Shown: positions 1 through 8,430 of the stretch, piece by piece
How positions within the stretch are numbered: the first letter of the stretch is position 1
Layout: each line of letters starts with the position of its first letter
IMG/VR virus record: IMGVR_UViG_3300042691_004353
Location: 1 to 34,948 of that record
Length of the DNA: 34,948 nt
Origin: a virus
Strand: one strand, 5' to 3'
Made by a program: the position numbers and the translations under genes
The notes under the pieces: generated by a model
Told to the model about the DNA's origin: nothing
Seen by the model: the letters and a program-made list of their open reading frames with translations, nothing else
The model's database searches: none

Positions 1-69
1 CGCAGACGGTGACCACTTGCTGGCCACCAGAAAGGGTGCGGATTCCACGCACTTCTTCCTGATTGGGAA
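1..69. repeat. Terminal direct repeat, left copy (contig closure overlap)
   Basis: These 69 bases are identical to 34880-34948. A tail gene reads in frame across the joined ends, so the repeat marks a circular or circularly permuted genome. An overlap of this size is typical of a k-mer assembler closing a circle, so it is probably not a true physical terminal repeat. Confidence 0.95.
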
Positions 70-235
70 GGATCGCAACGGTCTCTAAGCCTGGGGTCGG
101 ATAAAGCGCAATGATGCCCCTCTCACCCTGCGCTTTGGTCGGATCAATCTCAGGATAGAAATTGATGCACTCTTGCGCATCTTGGTAAATAGAGGGCGCT
201 TCGTAAGCCGCGCCGACAAAGCCGAAATCCGGCAT
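1..235 (-). CDS. P22 gp10-like tail/DNA stabilisation protein, N-terminal part (continues at 34879)
   Basis: This is the 5' portion of a gene cut by the contig ends. The ATG at 235-233 overlaps the TAA of the gp4-like gene (TAATG). The first residues read [20 protein letters not shown], and the frame continues into 34879-33240, giving a 624-aa protein in total. The opening resembles phage proteins of the packaged-DNA stabilisation family (P22 gp10-like tail hub/plug). Identity with gp10 is inferred from size, neighbouring gp4-like gene and family resemblance. The break is an assembly artefact and not a truncation. Confidence 0.75.
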   Translation of the reverse strand, partial: MPDFGFVGAAYEAPSIYQDAQECINFYPEIDPTKAQGERGIIALYPTPGLETVAILPNQEEVRGIRTLSGGQQVVTVC

Positions 236-1200
236 TAAAAGCCTCCGGTCAAAATCCAGCCCGCATCTGCTCTCTTGCCCACAATCAGCGTGTCCTCGAA
301 CCTTGCGACCTGAACGGGGCGCATATTGGTGCGCTTGATCGTTGCCTTCGCATGGCCAGCAAACCCGTTGATCATCTGAATTTGGGTCGGGCTCGCCTTT
401 CCATACATGGGCATGAGCCGCTCGGCAAGACACCAGCGCAGGGCCATGAAATAGCCTTGGGGGATGATGATTTCGTCATTGATCGAGCCAAACCGCTGGA
501 AAAGGGTGTCCGCAAAGATATGCATCTCGCCTTGCGAGGGGTTTGGCCAGACCGTAATCGTTCCCAAAGTCTCGCTTGGTTGGTAGTAAAGCGCACGGGG
601 CCACGGGCCGTTCAGGGTCTTCAATCCGATGAGTTCGTAGTTCTCAAGGTTGAGAATCGTGATCGGGTAGTCCAGACCGCCGTTTAGGATGGGTTGCCCG
701 TTCTCGTTGGTGTTGACCCGCACAAACGCAGAGTTGATCGAGAGAGGGCGCTCATAGAACGCAGAGATGGTGGTCGAGGCGGCGGTCTGGGAGATGTTGA
801 CGGTGTAGGTTCCGTCTGAGTTCACATTCCCACCAGCACCCGAGCCGAACCGCACAATCTTGGTCCCCGCAGCGATACCGGAGCCAGAGAGGGTCATTCC
901 GAGAGCGATTGCGCCGTCAGAGACATCGGTGACCGTAAGGGTCGTCCCCGAAATGGAGCCGGTCAGCGTTCCGCCGATTTGGCCCCCAGGGCCGATGGTG
1001 TATTGGGTTTGTCCTTGGGTCAGGGTAAAGATGATCTCGGTCTTGTAGAAGACCATCATCTGCTCGTTTGACCATTGGTCGAGCATATCGTTGAGCATAT
1101 CGAATGCGTCTTGCGCATCCGCAGGGGCGGGGGTCTCGCCAGCCTCAAGAGCCCCGATGTCTTTGAGAGCGCGGGAGATGATGTCAATGGGCTGGGTCAT
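235..1200 (-). CDS. P22 gp4-like head-completion/tail accessory factor with an inserted beta-rich domain
   Basis: A 321-aa protein whose N-terminus ([20 protein letters not shown]) and DML-DQW helices match the P22 tail accessory factor gp4 family. That family binds the portal after packaging and connects the tail. Residues about 77-147 form a Gly/Thr/Ser-rich insert ([13 protein letters not shown], then [13 protein letters not shown]) that splits the family fold. Two relatives of this insert occur in the gp10-like protein. The gene couples translationally to gp10-like through TAATG. Family assignment is good; the function of the insert is unknown. Confidence 0.8.
   Translation of the reverse strand: MTQPIDIISRALKDIGALEAGETPAPADAQDAFDMLNDMLDQWSNEQMMVFYKTEIIFTLTQGQTQYTIGPGGQIGGTLTGSISGTTLTVTDVSDGAIALGMTLSGSGIAAGTKIVRFGSGAGGNVNSDGTYTVNISQTAASTTISAFYERPLSINSAFVRVNTNENGQPILNGGLDYPITILNLENYELIGLKTLNGPWPRALYYQPSETLGTITVWPNPSQGEMHIFADTLFQRFGSINDEIIIPQGYFMALRWCLAERLMPMYGKASPTQIQMINGFAGHAKATIKRTNMRPVQVARFEDTLIVGKRADAGWILTGGF
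759..972 (-). repeat. Beta-rich domain insert, copy in gp4-like protein
   Basis: This segment encodes about 70 residues with the pattern [16 protein letters not shown] ... [16 protein letters not shown] ... [16 protein letters not shown]. The same pattern appears twice in the gp10-like protein (34524-34721 and 34305-34508). It looks like a shuffled surface domain placed within a conserved tail protein. Confidence 0.75.
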
Positions 1201-1207
1201 GGTTCAC

Positions 1208-1528
1208 CTATATTTTCGGGGTATAGACCTGGGGCAACCACGGCGCAACCACCGGAATTTGGTCTTGCAAGGCCGCTAGTTGCTCCTCTAGCCTAGATGT
1301 TATTAGATTTTTACCATCGCGGATAGCCTCTTGATTGATCCAATCAATGACCATCTGCTCGGTGACTTCGAGATAGGGGGTGACTTCTCCCTCGGGGTCG
1401 CGGAACTTCCAGTTTCCTTCGGTCTCGACCCGTTGGCCGTCTTCCTCAATTGCGCAGAAGTATTTTGCCGACTTGATGACCCCATCGGTCGCACCAATGT
1501 CCAAAATCTTCCAAGTGTATTTGATCAT
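1208..1528 (-). CDS. Tail-fibre-region protein, DUF7936-like
   Basis: A 106-aa soluble protein with pattern MIKYTWKILDIGATDGVIKS, a GNWKF motif, and PYLEVTEQMVIDWI followed by a helical C-terminus. Proteins of this kind sit next to fibres in many phages and are annotated as DUF7936 or fibre-assembly-like. The start ATG overlaps the stop of the 54-aa upstream gene (ATGA), with a GAGG ribosome site inside that gene. It is likely co-translated with the fibre cassette. The exact role is unknown. Confidence 0.6.
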   Translation of the reverse strand: MIKYTWKILDIGATDGVIKSAKYFCAIEEDGQRVETEGNWKFRDPEGEVTPYLEVTEQMVIDWINQEAIRDGKNLITSRLEEQLAALQDQIPVVAPWLPQVYTPKI

Positions 1529-1689
1529 GGTTGCACCTCATCTGCTGGTTCTGGTGTGTTGCCTTCTGCAAGCCACTCTTGGAATGGTGGATGATCTTCA
1601 GTGCAAGTCAGTCGGCATAGTCCGTCATCGTCAATCCGAGCGTAGATTTGTGGTTCACCCTCAACGATAGGAAGCGTTTTGAAAATCAT
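1525..1689 (-). CDS. Small hypothetical protein (54 aa) in fibre region
   Basis: A short gene starting MIFKTLPIVEGEPQIYARID, with two cysteines in GLCRLTC and an acidic, Pro-rich tail. It lies just downstream of the 371-aa fibre gene and overlaps the next gene by ATGA, the usual coupling in this operon. It resembles tiny proteins found beside phage tail fibres, but I cannot assign a function. The tight packing and overlap support it as a real gene. Confidence 0.6.
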   Translation of the reverse strand: MIFKTLPIVEGEPQIYARIDDDGLCRLTCTEDHPPFQEWLAEGNTPEPADEVQP

Positions 1690-1697
1690 CTTTTACC

Positions 1698-2813
1698 TCA
1701 CAGTTCTGCGGAAAAGCCAAGAAACGCTCCCGTAGCGGCAGACCTTCCTTGACCTCCGTTACCAACCGTTAGCCCCGAAGCAACAGGAAAAGCAACTTGG
1801 GACGCAAAAGCGGTTGCGTTAATAAATGTAGGAACACTATTACAGACCGTATTTCCAGCAACAAACACTTGATAATTACCAGCGGTTCCTGTTTGCTCTA
1901 ATGCTGATGGACTTGTCCGCATTGTTGTCTGAAATGGAACTAATAACCTAAAACTAGTTGTTGCTTGTGAATATCCGCCAGCAAAAGGACTACCATTATC
2001 AGCAGTTATTCTATAATAATACCTCTGACATAGACTCAACTCAGTCCCGTAATCTCTGCGCTCAAACGGGGTTGCGACACTACCGACTTCTAGTTGGACT
2101 CCGGTGATGTAGAAGGTGGCTCCGTTGGTTCCGACTACGCTGGTTGCGCCTGTGGCTGAAACAAGATTTGAACCAGTCCAAGCACCAGCAGTGCCGCTGA
2201 ATGTAGAACCTGTTCCGAGACTAAACTCAGTCCTAATGCCCGCTGAATTATCAGTCAACCAAGTGCCCGAAGTATCGCCAGCAATTGTTACTGTCTTATA
2301 TTCAAAAGTGTTCGCTGAACTAATTGTGTAAGAAAAAGGGTAAGAACGATTGGCTGTTGAATTTCGTAACGACCCGCCAAATGTTCCAGTCAGACTTGAA
2401 CGAACCCAAAACGACAATGTAACCGTTTTTGCGTCTGCGGTTCCCCAGCCAAGGTCAGCAATATTAAAACCTTCAATTAACTGACTAACGAAATAATAAT
2501 CTCCCGCACCAACGCTTGTTGCCGCAGACGAGGTAAATAATAATGAGTTGGTAAAACCATTTGGCGCTACTGTTGAGCGTTGCGTAGTTCCTTTGCTAGG
2601 ATTAATCATTGTGAACTTAAAACGGTCGACAGGAAACACAGCATCGTTAGCAGTAACACTCGCCCCAGCATTTCTCTGGTCAATCCTCATGTCACCATTG
2701 ATAATGCGGTTGCGGAAGCCCTGCAAACTATCCGCAGTCGGGGTCATGCTATTGATGGTGGCGGTGTTACCCCCGTTGGCATCCGTTACAGCGTTAACGG
2801 CAAGTGTGCTCAT
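1698..2813 (-). CDS. Tail fibre/adhesin with jelly-roll-like domain
   Basis: A 371-aa protein. The N-terminus (MSTLAVNAVTDANGGNTATI) is a short fibre attachment repeat. It is followed by FRNRIINGDMRIDQRNAGAS and, later, FYITGVQLEVGSVATPFERR and YGTELSLCQRYYYR. This combination is characteristic of phage tail proteins with a carbohydrate-binding-like jelly roll. The C-terminal 100 residues are probably the variable receptor-binding tip. It is the third of three fibre genes in this stretch. Its ATG overlaps the upstream stop (AAATGA). Confidence 0.75.
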   Translation of the reverse strand: MSTLAVNAVTDANGGNTATINSMTPTADSLQGFRNRIINGDMRIDQRNAGASVTANDAVFPVDRFKFTMINPSKGTTQRSTVAPNGFTNSLLFTSSAATSVGAGDYYFVSQLIEGFNIADLGWGTADAKTVTLSFWVRSSLTGTFGGSLRNSTANRSYPFSYTISSANTFEYKTVTIAGDTSGTWLTDNSAGIRTEFSLGTGSTFSGTAGAWTGSNLVSATGATSVVGTNGATFYITGVQLEVGSVATPFERRDYGTELSLCQRYYYRITADNGSPFAGGYSQATTSFRLLVPFQTTMRTSPSALEQTGTAGNYQVFVAGNTVCNSVPTFINATAFASQVAFPVASGLTVGNGGQGRSAATGAFLGFSAEL

Positions 2814-3097
2814 TTAGGAAACCTCGCTTTGATCTCAGCCACCTTTGCTTGCCAGTCTTCCATCGTGGCTTCACCTCGTTGTGCTTTGAAGAACAATGGG
2901 TCTGCTTCGGCTATGTAGGCTGCTTTGCGGTTGGCCTGTGCTTGTTCAGCGGCTTTAATGGGTTGCAAGCGTTGGATTTCAGCAGCGACCGCAGACTCGT
3001 CAATGGCTACCGAATTGCCATCCGTATCAAACGCACCAGCAGTATCGTCAATGGTGACTACATTGGGGTAGAGATTGTAAATGGCTTCGTGTCTCAT
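2810..3097 (-). CDS. Tail-fibre accessory/chaperone-like protein
   Basis: A 95-aa protein starting MRHEAIYNLYPNVVTIDDT, with an Ala/Gln/Glu-rich helix and a C-terminal EDWQAKVAEIKARFPK. The last 17 residues share the W-K-I-KxR-P-K pattern with the 82-aa protein at 3696-3944. Both follow a fibre gene, which fits fibre-assembly chaperones or caps. I chose the ATG at 3097, which overlaps the previous stop by 4 nt. The upstream in-frame start at 3127 would run 30 nt into the fibre gene. Chaperone role is inferred from context. Confidence 0.6.
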   Translation of the reverse strand: MRHEAIYNLYPNVVTIDDTAGAFDTDGNSVAIDESAVAAEIQRLQPIKAAEQAQANRKAAYIAEADPLFFKAQRGEATMEDWQAKVAEIKARFPK

Positions 3098-3699
3098 GCC
3101 GCAATCTCCATAACTGTAATAGTGCAAATCGTTCTAGGCCATGTTGCACTATCTGTGTCGGCAAATGTTCTCCCAATGTAAGCGGTACTCCCACTAGTAA
3201 TCATTTGAACTTTATATGTGGTAGCGGATGTCGTTGCTGGAGAGTCTAATGTTTGAAATGTGTAACTGTCTAAGCGGTTTGTGTCTGCTTGATAGGTTAA
3301 ACCCGAGGATGATCTTGACCTACTTCCAGCAGCATCGCCAATCCCAATTGCGGTTGAGTCACGCATCAGTCTATATTGTGCCGTATTAGCGTTACCATTT
3401 GATGCTCCACACAATGACGCAATTACAAATATTTTGCTTGTTGCTGATTTAGGAGTGATAGAAACACTCAAGCCCGTAATGTCCGTGAACGAAGTGCTGG
3501 TTGTGCTAAAAGTATCAGTTTTAGTTGTGCTGAGAACCTGAAGAACTGACCCAACGGGGAACTCTGAGTTTGAAGCCGAAGTTAAAATGGTTCCAGTCTG
3601 GTCAGGCAGCGTTAGGGTGCGATCAGTATTACTATTCGGGGCCGCAATGGTGAAAGTACCCGTGCCAGAGGCGTTACCCGTGATTGCTACTTTGCTCAT
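3094..3699 (-). CDS. Tail fibre/adhesin (201 aa)
   Basis: The N-terminus is GNASGTGTFTIAAPNSNTD followed by RTLTLPDQTGTILT, a motif common in phage tail fibres. The rest is beta-rich and Ser/Thr-rich, with SITPKSATSKIFVIASL and a hydrophobic end (TICTITVMEIAA). The size suggests a single receptor-binding head on a short stalk. It starts at an ATGA overlap with the accessory gene upstream. It is one of three alternative adhesins in tandem. Confidence 0.7.
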   Translation of the reverse strand: MSKVAITGNASGTGTFTIAAPNSNTDRTLTLPDQTGTILTSASNSEFPVGSVLQVLSTTKTDTFSTTSTSFTDITGLSVSITPKSATSKIFVIASLCGASNGNANTAQYRLMRDSTAIGIGDAAGSRSRSSSGLTYQADTNRLDSYTFQTLDSPATTSATTYKVQMITSGSTAYIGRTFADTDSATWPRTICTITVMEIAA

Positions 3700-3935
3700 G
3701 GCTTTGGATACCTTTCTTTAACTGCCTGAATCTCCGCTTTCCATGCGTCATAACCACCGTGGTAGAGCGTGTCTAGTTGGTCAACAATTGATGGGTATTC
3801 AGCCGCTCGTCGTTGAGCATAAGTAATTGAGGCTTCATATTCTTGGGCTTGCGCCTGTGCTTGAGCGATTTCTTCTGGGGTTAACGCAATGACCTGACGT
3901 TCACCAGTTGTTACATTAACTTGTATGCGCTCCAT
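3696..3935 (-). CDS. Tail-fibre accessory/chaperone-like protein
   Basis: A 79-aa protein from the ATG at 3935 (MERIQVNVTTGERQVIALTP). It has a Gln/Ala coiled-coil-like helix (EEIAQAQAQAQEYEAS) and ends DAWKAEIQAVKERYPKP, related to the end of the 95-aa protein at 2810-3097. An in-frame GTG at 3944 overlaps the upstream stop (GTGA) and is an alternative start giving 82 aa. The layout of fibre followed by a small helical partner suggests an assembly chaperone; this is inferred. Confidence 0.6.
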   Translation of the reverse strand: MERIQVNVTTGERQVIALTPEEIAQAQAQAQEYEASITYAQRRAAEYPSIVDQLDTLYHGGYDAWKAEIQAVKERYPKP

Positions 3936-3940
3936 GTTTA

Positions 3941-4543
3941 TCACTCGTAAAGGATATTGATAGTGCCAGCATCAAAAGCGTCTGTGCCGTTGACTGTGGT
4001 GATTCTTACTTGGGTGAGGGGGTCTGAGAGGGATTTAGCGCCGCCTTGTATATAAGCATTAGCAGAATCACTTCTTCCAATAACTCCTGACGCACTCCAA
4101 GTGTTTGTAGATGAATTTAACAGACTAATAAAAATTGAACCGTGTCGAACAGCGGTGGCAGCACCAGCATCTTCTACAAAAAATCCAGAAGTATTGTTTG
4201 CTCCGCCTGTTTGTGTTCCTGATCTTGCTGCCGTTCCTAAATAACTAGAAGTTTCAAACCCGCCAGAATCTCCAAGTTGAATAATAGGAACAGAGGTTCC
4301 ATTCGTACTAACTCCACTAAACATCACCGTAATCCGTTTTACCCACGACGGGATGCCTGTAAAGTCAATGCTGGTTCCGCTGGTGGATGCTACTGCTGTG
4401 CCAGACACTATTGGATAAATGTTGGTCGTTACTCCGCTGGCTTGCAACGCACCGCTAAAAGTGCCCGTCGTTCCTGTGATCGGACCAGTCGAATCTAAAT
4501 CTGGCGTTGTAATCCCACTCGTGCCGTCTAAAATAATAGCCAT
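3941..4543 (-). CDS. Tail fibre/adhesin (200 aa)
   Basis: It starts MAIILDGTSGITTPDLDSTG, a repeat typical of short phage fibres, and continues as a beta-rich domain with IDFTGIPSWVKRITVMFSGV and a C-terminal TINILYE. It follows the 927-aa fibre with a one-base gap and precedes a small accessory gene. It is probably a receptor-binding adhesin or a distal fibre segment that assembles with the long fibre. Confidence 0.7.
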   Translation of the reverse strand: MAIILDGTSGITTPDLDSTGPITGTTGTFSGALQASGVTTNIYPIVSGTAVASTSGTSIDFTGIPSWVKRITVMFSGVSTNGTSVPIIQLGDSGGFETSSYLGTAARSGTQTGGANNTSGFFVEDAGAATAVRHGSIFISLLNSSTNTWSASGVIGRSDSANAYIQGGAKSLSDPLTQVRITTVNGTDAFDAGTINILYE

Positions 4544-4544
4544 A

Positions 4545-7328
4545 TCAGATCACCACCCATCTTGAACCGGTTGGCACGGTCACCGTCACCCCAGAGCCAA
4601 CAGTTACCGGCCCTGCGCTACTTGCGTTGTAATCGTTGGGAATCGTGTAACTCGTATCAATCGTTTTACTGTTAATGATTATTCCGTTGGCCGCAGACAG
4701 AATCTCCGAAGTGACCGTGCCTGTGCTTGGGTTGTATTGCAATTTAGTCGATGAGACATCAAGCCCTGTTTCCGTTCCCGTGGTCGCATCGGTAAAGGTC
4801 AGGTAACGGGTCGCATTGGTTGAGGTGTCATCGGTAATCGTGATGCCAGACGATGCCGCAGGAGCCCAAGTCGGAACCCCTGAAGCCTGGGTCAGCACAT
4901 AACCATCCGTTCCAGCCGCCAAGAATGTAGTCGCGCCCGAGCCGGTCTGGTAGGGAACCGAGCCATTTGCACCGCCCGCAAGGTTGGTTGCGGTGGTCGC
5001 GCTTGTTGCCGTTGCCGCATTGCCTCCAATCGAGAGGCTTGATGCAGTTCCCGTCAGTCCCGTGCCCGCCCCGCTAAAACTGGTTGCGGTCAAAACGCCT
5101 GTTGAGGGGTTGAACTGGTATTTGGTCGAGGCGACATAGGTCGTTGACAGGGTTCCCGAGGTTACATCCGCAAAAAGCGGGTAGCGGGTTGCGTTGGTCG
5201 TGGTGTCATCGGTGACCGAAATCGATGCCGTGATGGTTGTCCAAGTCGGCGCGCTGGTCCCGTTGCTGGTCAGAACCTGACCGGTTGTGCCTGCGCTGAC
5301 AAATGCGGTGGTATCCGCCGCCGATTGGTAGGGAACTTGGCCTGCACCGCCGCCAGCGAGGTTGGTTGCTTTGCCTGCGGTGATAGTCGATTGAGCCGCG
5401 CTCTCCCAGCGGGAATCGCCACTATCCCAGACCACCAAATCGCCGTTTGACGGGCTCCCGACCGCCACATCATTGAGTTGGTTGAACGATGGGAAGAAGG
5501 TTGGCCGCACAAAGACCGAGCCGTTTGCGTTGGCATAAACCACCGCGCAGACCTCAACCTTGGCCGCTGGGGCGGTTGGCACGGTTTTGGTCAGACCACC
5601 CGCAATTGAGGGGTTCAGATAGAGAATCTGACCATTGACCCATGCCTCACCGCCGCCCGTAGTGTCAAACCCGCGCACTTCGCCAAATGCCGCGATATAA
5701 CCCCAATTGTTGGTTGTGAAAGTCTCGGCCGCGATTCCCATCACATATTGCGAGGTCGCTGGGGTTAATCCGGTGGCCGGTGCCGCAGTCAAACCCCCAG
5801 AAGCGCCCAGGGTGCCGGTAAACATAACAACCTGGCCCTTGGTGATGTCGGCTGATGCCCTGACCCGATAGTAAGTTTCCTCGCCCAACGCAATGGTGAC
5901 ATTGGCACCCGCGCCGACCAGGTCTAGCGTTTGGGTGTTGTCATCACTATTCCACGACAGAGAACCCGCACCCCCAACCACTCCAGAGGGTGTGATGTCC
6001 CAGTTGATCTCGTTGACATTTTGCAACGCACCAGCGTCCGACAGGGTAATCGAGGAGTTCTGGATCAGTTTGCCCGAGGTGGTATCGAACCGCGCAATTG
6101 CGTTATCGGTTGCACTCGCAGGGCCGACCACATCGCCGGTGAACTGCTCTGCCGCCCAAGTCGGGACACCGCCCGCAAGGGTCAGAACTTGGCCATTTGT
6201 GCCTGCCGCGAGGAAAGTTGTTGCGCCTGCCCCTGATTGGTAGGGAAGCGACCCTGTGGCCCCTCCAGCGAGGTTTGTGGCCGTTGTTGCGGAGGTCGCG
6301 GTTGCCGCGTTGCCACCGATGGAAAGGGCCGATGCGGTGCCTGTGAGGCCCGTTCCTGGCCCTGCGAACTGCGTGTTGGCCGTGACGGTCGTGCCTGTTA
6401 CCGCCGCCGCCGTTGTCCCCCCGATGGTCGTGCCATTAATGTTCCCGCCGGTAATTGATACCGAGGTGGAATTCTGGGTGGACATGGTCCCCAGACCGGA
6501 AACTTGGGTGTTTGCAATCGCAATCGGGCTGGCCGCAAGGGAAGTCAATTGACCTTGGGCGTTGACCACCGCCGTCAGGGTATCGGATGCCGAGCCATAA
6601 GATGCCGCCGTCACCCCTGTGTTGGTGATGCTGAAGGTGTAGCCGGTCAGCGTCAGGCCGGTTCCAGCGTTATAAAGCGCCGTATTTGAGAACTGGATAA
6701 AGACGATGGGGGTGACCCCAAGCGTTCCCCCAGGTTGGTTGGTGCAGACCCACGCCGAGCCGGAATAAATAGTCCCGCCGGTAACAAACAGATAAGCGGA
6801 CAGGAACTCGTCATAGGTGTTCGCATCGGTTGACCGCGTCCACCCGCTTGAGGCGGCGACATAGATGCCGTTGTCCTCTTGAGCAGTCTGGTTGCGCACC
6901 AGAATCCGCTCTCCAGCCGTCAGGGTCGATGGCCAATCGCCACCGGCTTGAGTGCCAAGACCAGACAGAGTGATGTTGCCCGTGGTTGTAAAAGCCGCAG
7001 GCTGCTTAAACGCAAGACCCTGCGCAACCGCGTCCACATAAGCCTGATTGACTAGCGAGGTCGGTCCGCTTGGGACCGAGGTGATGGTTCCCGTGGTCGT
7101 GTCGATGTTGGTAAAGGTTGCCGCCGCAGGCGTAACCCCGCCAATAACGGAGGAGTTGATAGTCGAGTTGGTAATCGACACCCCATCCAGATTGGGGTTG
7201 ACGGGAGCAAAAAACGGCGTTCCCGCAGGCCCAATCAGCGTGACCGGCTTATACGGCGGCAGGGGCTCGAAAATCCCCTGAACCGGAACGATGTTTATCG
7301 TCTGGGTCTTGGCGGTGTCGTTTGACAT
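4545..7328 (-). CDS. Long repetitive tail fibre (927 aa)
   Basis: The largest protein in the genome. It is Gly/Thr/Ala-rich with internal repeats: GTGLTGTASALSIGGNAATA recurs twice almost unchanged, each copy followed by an LAGG..G..PYQ...G and PTW block, and a third partial copy lies between. A TDDT-TNATRY unit also occurs twice. The C-terminus (GPVTVGSGVTVTVPTGSRWV) is a common end of phage tail fibres. The N-terminal part, with FEPLPPYKPVTLIGPAGTPF, is likely the virion attachment region. This is the main fibre shaft; host specificity more likely lies in the smaller adhesins. Confidence 0.75.
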   Translation of the reverse strand: MSNDTAKTQTINIVPVQGIFEPLPPYKPVTLIGPAGTPFFAPVNPNLDGVSITNSTINSSVIGGVTPAAATFTNIDTTTGTITSVPSGPTSLVNQAYVDAVAQGLAFKQPAAFTTTGNITLSGLGTQAGGDWPSTLTAGERILVRNQTAQEDNGIYVAASSGWTRSTDANTYDEFLSAYLFVTGGTIYSGSAWVCTNQPGGTLGVTPIVFIQFSNTALYNAGTGLTLTGYTFSITNTGVTAASYGSASDTLTAVVNAQGQLTSLAASPIAIANTQVSGLGTMSTQNSTSVSITGGNINGTTIGGTTAAAVTGTTVTANTQFAGPGTGLTGTASALSIGGNAATATSATTATNLAGGATGSLPYQSGAGATTFLAAGTNGQVLTLAGGVPTWAAEQFTGDVVGPASATDNAIARFDTTSGKLIQNSSITLSDAGALQNVNEINWDITPSGVVGGAGSLSWNSDDNTQTLDLVGAGANVTIALGEETYYRVRASADITKGQVVMFTGTLGASGGLTAAPATGLTPATSQYVMGIAAETFTTNNWGYIAAFGEVRGFDTTGGGEAWVNGQILYLNPSIAGGLTKTVPTAPAAKVEVCAVVYANANGSVFVRPTFFPSFNQLNDVAVGSPSNGDLVVWDSGDSRWESAAQSTITAGKATNLAGGGAGQVPYQSAADTTAFVSAGTTGQVLTSNGTSAPTWTTITASISVTDDTTTNATRYPLFADVTSGTLSTTYVASTKYQFNPSTGVLTATSFSGAGTGLTGTASSLSIGGNAATATSATTATNLAGGANGSVPYQTGSGATTFLAAGTDGYVLTQASGVPTWAPAASSGITITDDTSTNATRYLTFTDATTGTETGLDVSSTKLQYNPSTGTVTSEILSAANGIIINSKTIDTSYTIPNDYNASSAGPVTVGSGVTVTVPTGSRWVVI

Positions 7329-7332
7329 AGCC

Positions 7333-7665
7333 TTACTCGGTGGCGACTAGGGTCAGATAGATTGAGTTAGTTCCAGAGGAAATGCCCTTCACATAGATGT
7401 TGGGCGCTCCGCAATCAATGACGATGGGATAGAACATCGAGGGGGCAAGAACAAAGGCTCCGCTATTGCCAGAGGTGGCGATTGCAGGCGTGGCCATGTT
7501 GGAGTCCGTTGTGCCAAATGTAATCGCCGCCGTGCCGGTTCCGGTGTTGAGGATGGCAACGCGGAAGGCGCGGGTCGGGGTGTTTGGAACCAGTTGGAGA
7601 GCGGCTGACGCAGAGGTGGTCAGGTCGAGCCGGTAAGTGGGAGATAAGATTTTGAGAGAGTCCAT
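7333..7665 (-). CDS. Putative virion protein (110 aa)
   Basis: A beta-rich 110-aa protein starting MDSLKILSPTYRLDLTTSAS, with FRVAILNTGTGTAAITFGTT and ending SSGTNSIYLTLVATE. An AAGAGG ribosome site precedes the ATG. It sits between the glycosyltransferase-like gene and the long fibre. Small proteins of this shape are frequent in phage structural operons (decoration or fibre adaptor), but no specific function can be read from the sequence. Confidence 0.55.
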   Translation of the reverse strand: MDSLKILSPTYRLDLTTSASAALQLVPNTPTRAFRVAILNTGTGTAAITFGTTDSNMATPAIATSGNSGAFVLAPSMFYPIVIDCGAPNIYVKGISSGTNSIYLTLVATE

Positions 7666-7679
7666 GATTTGCCTCTTGG

Positions 7680-8366
7680 TTAGGTTTTGTCAATTATCCT
7701 ACTTTTAAGCCAGTTTCCAATATGTCCTTGGAAGACTTTTATGCCCGCATGGCCCATTCCGATTTCGGGATCAATCCACACTTGGCCACCAAGTTCGCGC
7801 CATCTCATGCAAAAGGAATAATCTTCTCCATATCGGTGCTTTTTGCGGGTGTCTACATGGGGCTCGAATAAGGGCCAAAACTCGCCATCGACCGCTTTCT
7901 CATGCACCCAAGTATTTGGGTGCGCTTCGATCATCTTGGCAATGCAGTTGCGGGAAATCTTGAGAAATCCAGTTGGGACGCACTCGACTTCGAGCAGTCC
8001 GGTCTCGGGGTCTGCCCACAATTCGGTCTTGTTTTGATCCCATCGCACCGTCCACGCAAGCGGGTCAACGCGGTGCGGGTAGACACCCGCGACCAAATCG
8101 ACAGGATGATCCACCAGTTTGAGCAATGCTTTTGTCTCCCAACAGACATCGTTGTCTACAAAGATCAACATATCGCAGTCGGATTTGTAGAAATTTGAGG
8201 CAATTACGCCTCGGCAGTCCGCAATGGCAGAGTTGCCAACATCATCGACCAAAGTGAACCGGTCGCCTCTAGAAACCAAGGCAATCAAGTCATCAATGAG
8301 CGAGTGGACGGTCCCGATATGCACAACCCCTGTATATGTCGGCAACGCGATCATTATGTGCTTCAT
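7680..8366 (-). CDS. Glycosyltransferase-like protein (GT-A fold)
   Basis: A 228-aa protein from the ATG at 8366, which has GGAGA seven bases upstream. The N-terminus MKHIMIALPTYTGVVHIGTV, the DND at residues 71-73 (DMLIFVDNDVCW; a DxD-type metal/nucleotide-sugar motif) and the GEDYSFCMRW block followed by GMGHAG near residues 180-207 are what one expects of a small GT-A glycosyltransferase. An in-frame start at 8393 is unlikely because it lies inside the terminator after the coat block. It may modify virion proteins or host surface sugars. It is isolated between the coat terminator and fibre genes. Confidence 0.7.
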   Translation of the reverse strand: MKHIMIALPTYTGVVHIGTVHSLIDDLIALVSRGDRFTLVDDVGNSAIADCRGVIASNFYKSDCDMLIFVDNDVCWETKALLKLVDHPVDLVAGVYPHRVDPLAWTVRWDQNKTELWADPETGLLEVECVPTGFLKISRNCIAKMIEAHPNTWVHEKAVDGEFWPLFEPHVDTRKKHRYGEDYSFCMRWRELGGQVWIDPEIGMGHAGIKVFQGHIGNWLKSRIIDKT

Positions 8367-8379
8367 CAAGTCTCCAAAG

Positions 8380-8412
8380 AAAAAAGGGGCCACCCCTTGC
8401 GAGAGTGACCCC
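8380..8412 (-). terminator. Intrinsic terminator after coat gene block
   Basis: On the minus strand, 8412-8403 pairs with 8395-8386 as a 10-bp GC-rich stem (two G-T wobbles), followed by TTTTTT at 8385-8380. It lies 18 bases beyond the 77-aa gene and ends the scaffold-coat transcript, or attenuates it before the glycosyltransferase and tail genes. Confidence 0.85.
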
Positions 8413-8430
8413 TGTCCAGCGTCAGAACAT

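Noticed and set aside
4870-6370. Plus-strand ORFs over the long fibre gene (for example 5893-6243, 6256-6552)
   Set aside because: They are Arg/Ala/Pro-rich mirror frames of the repetitive minus-strand fibre gene without ribosome sites.
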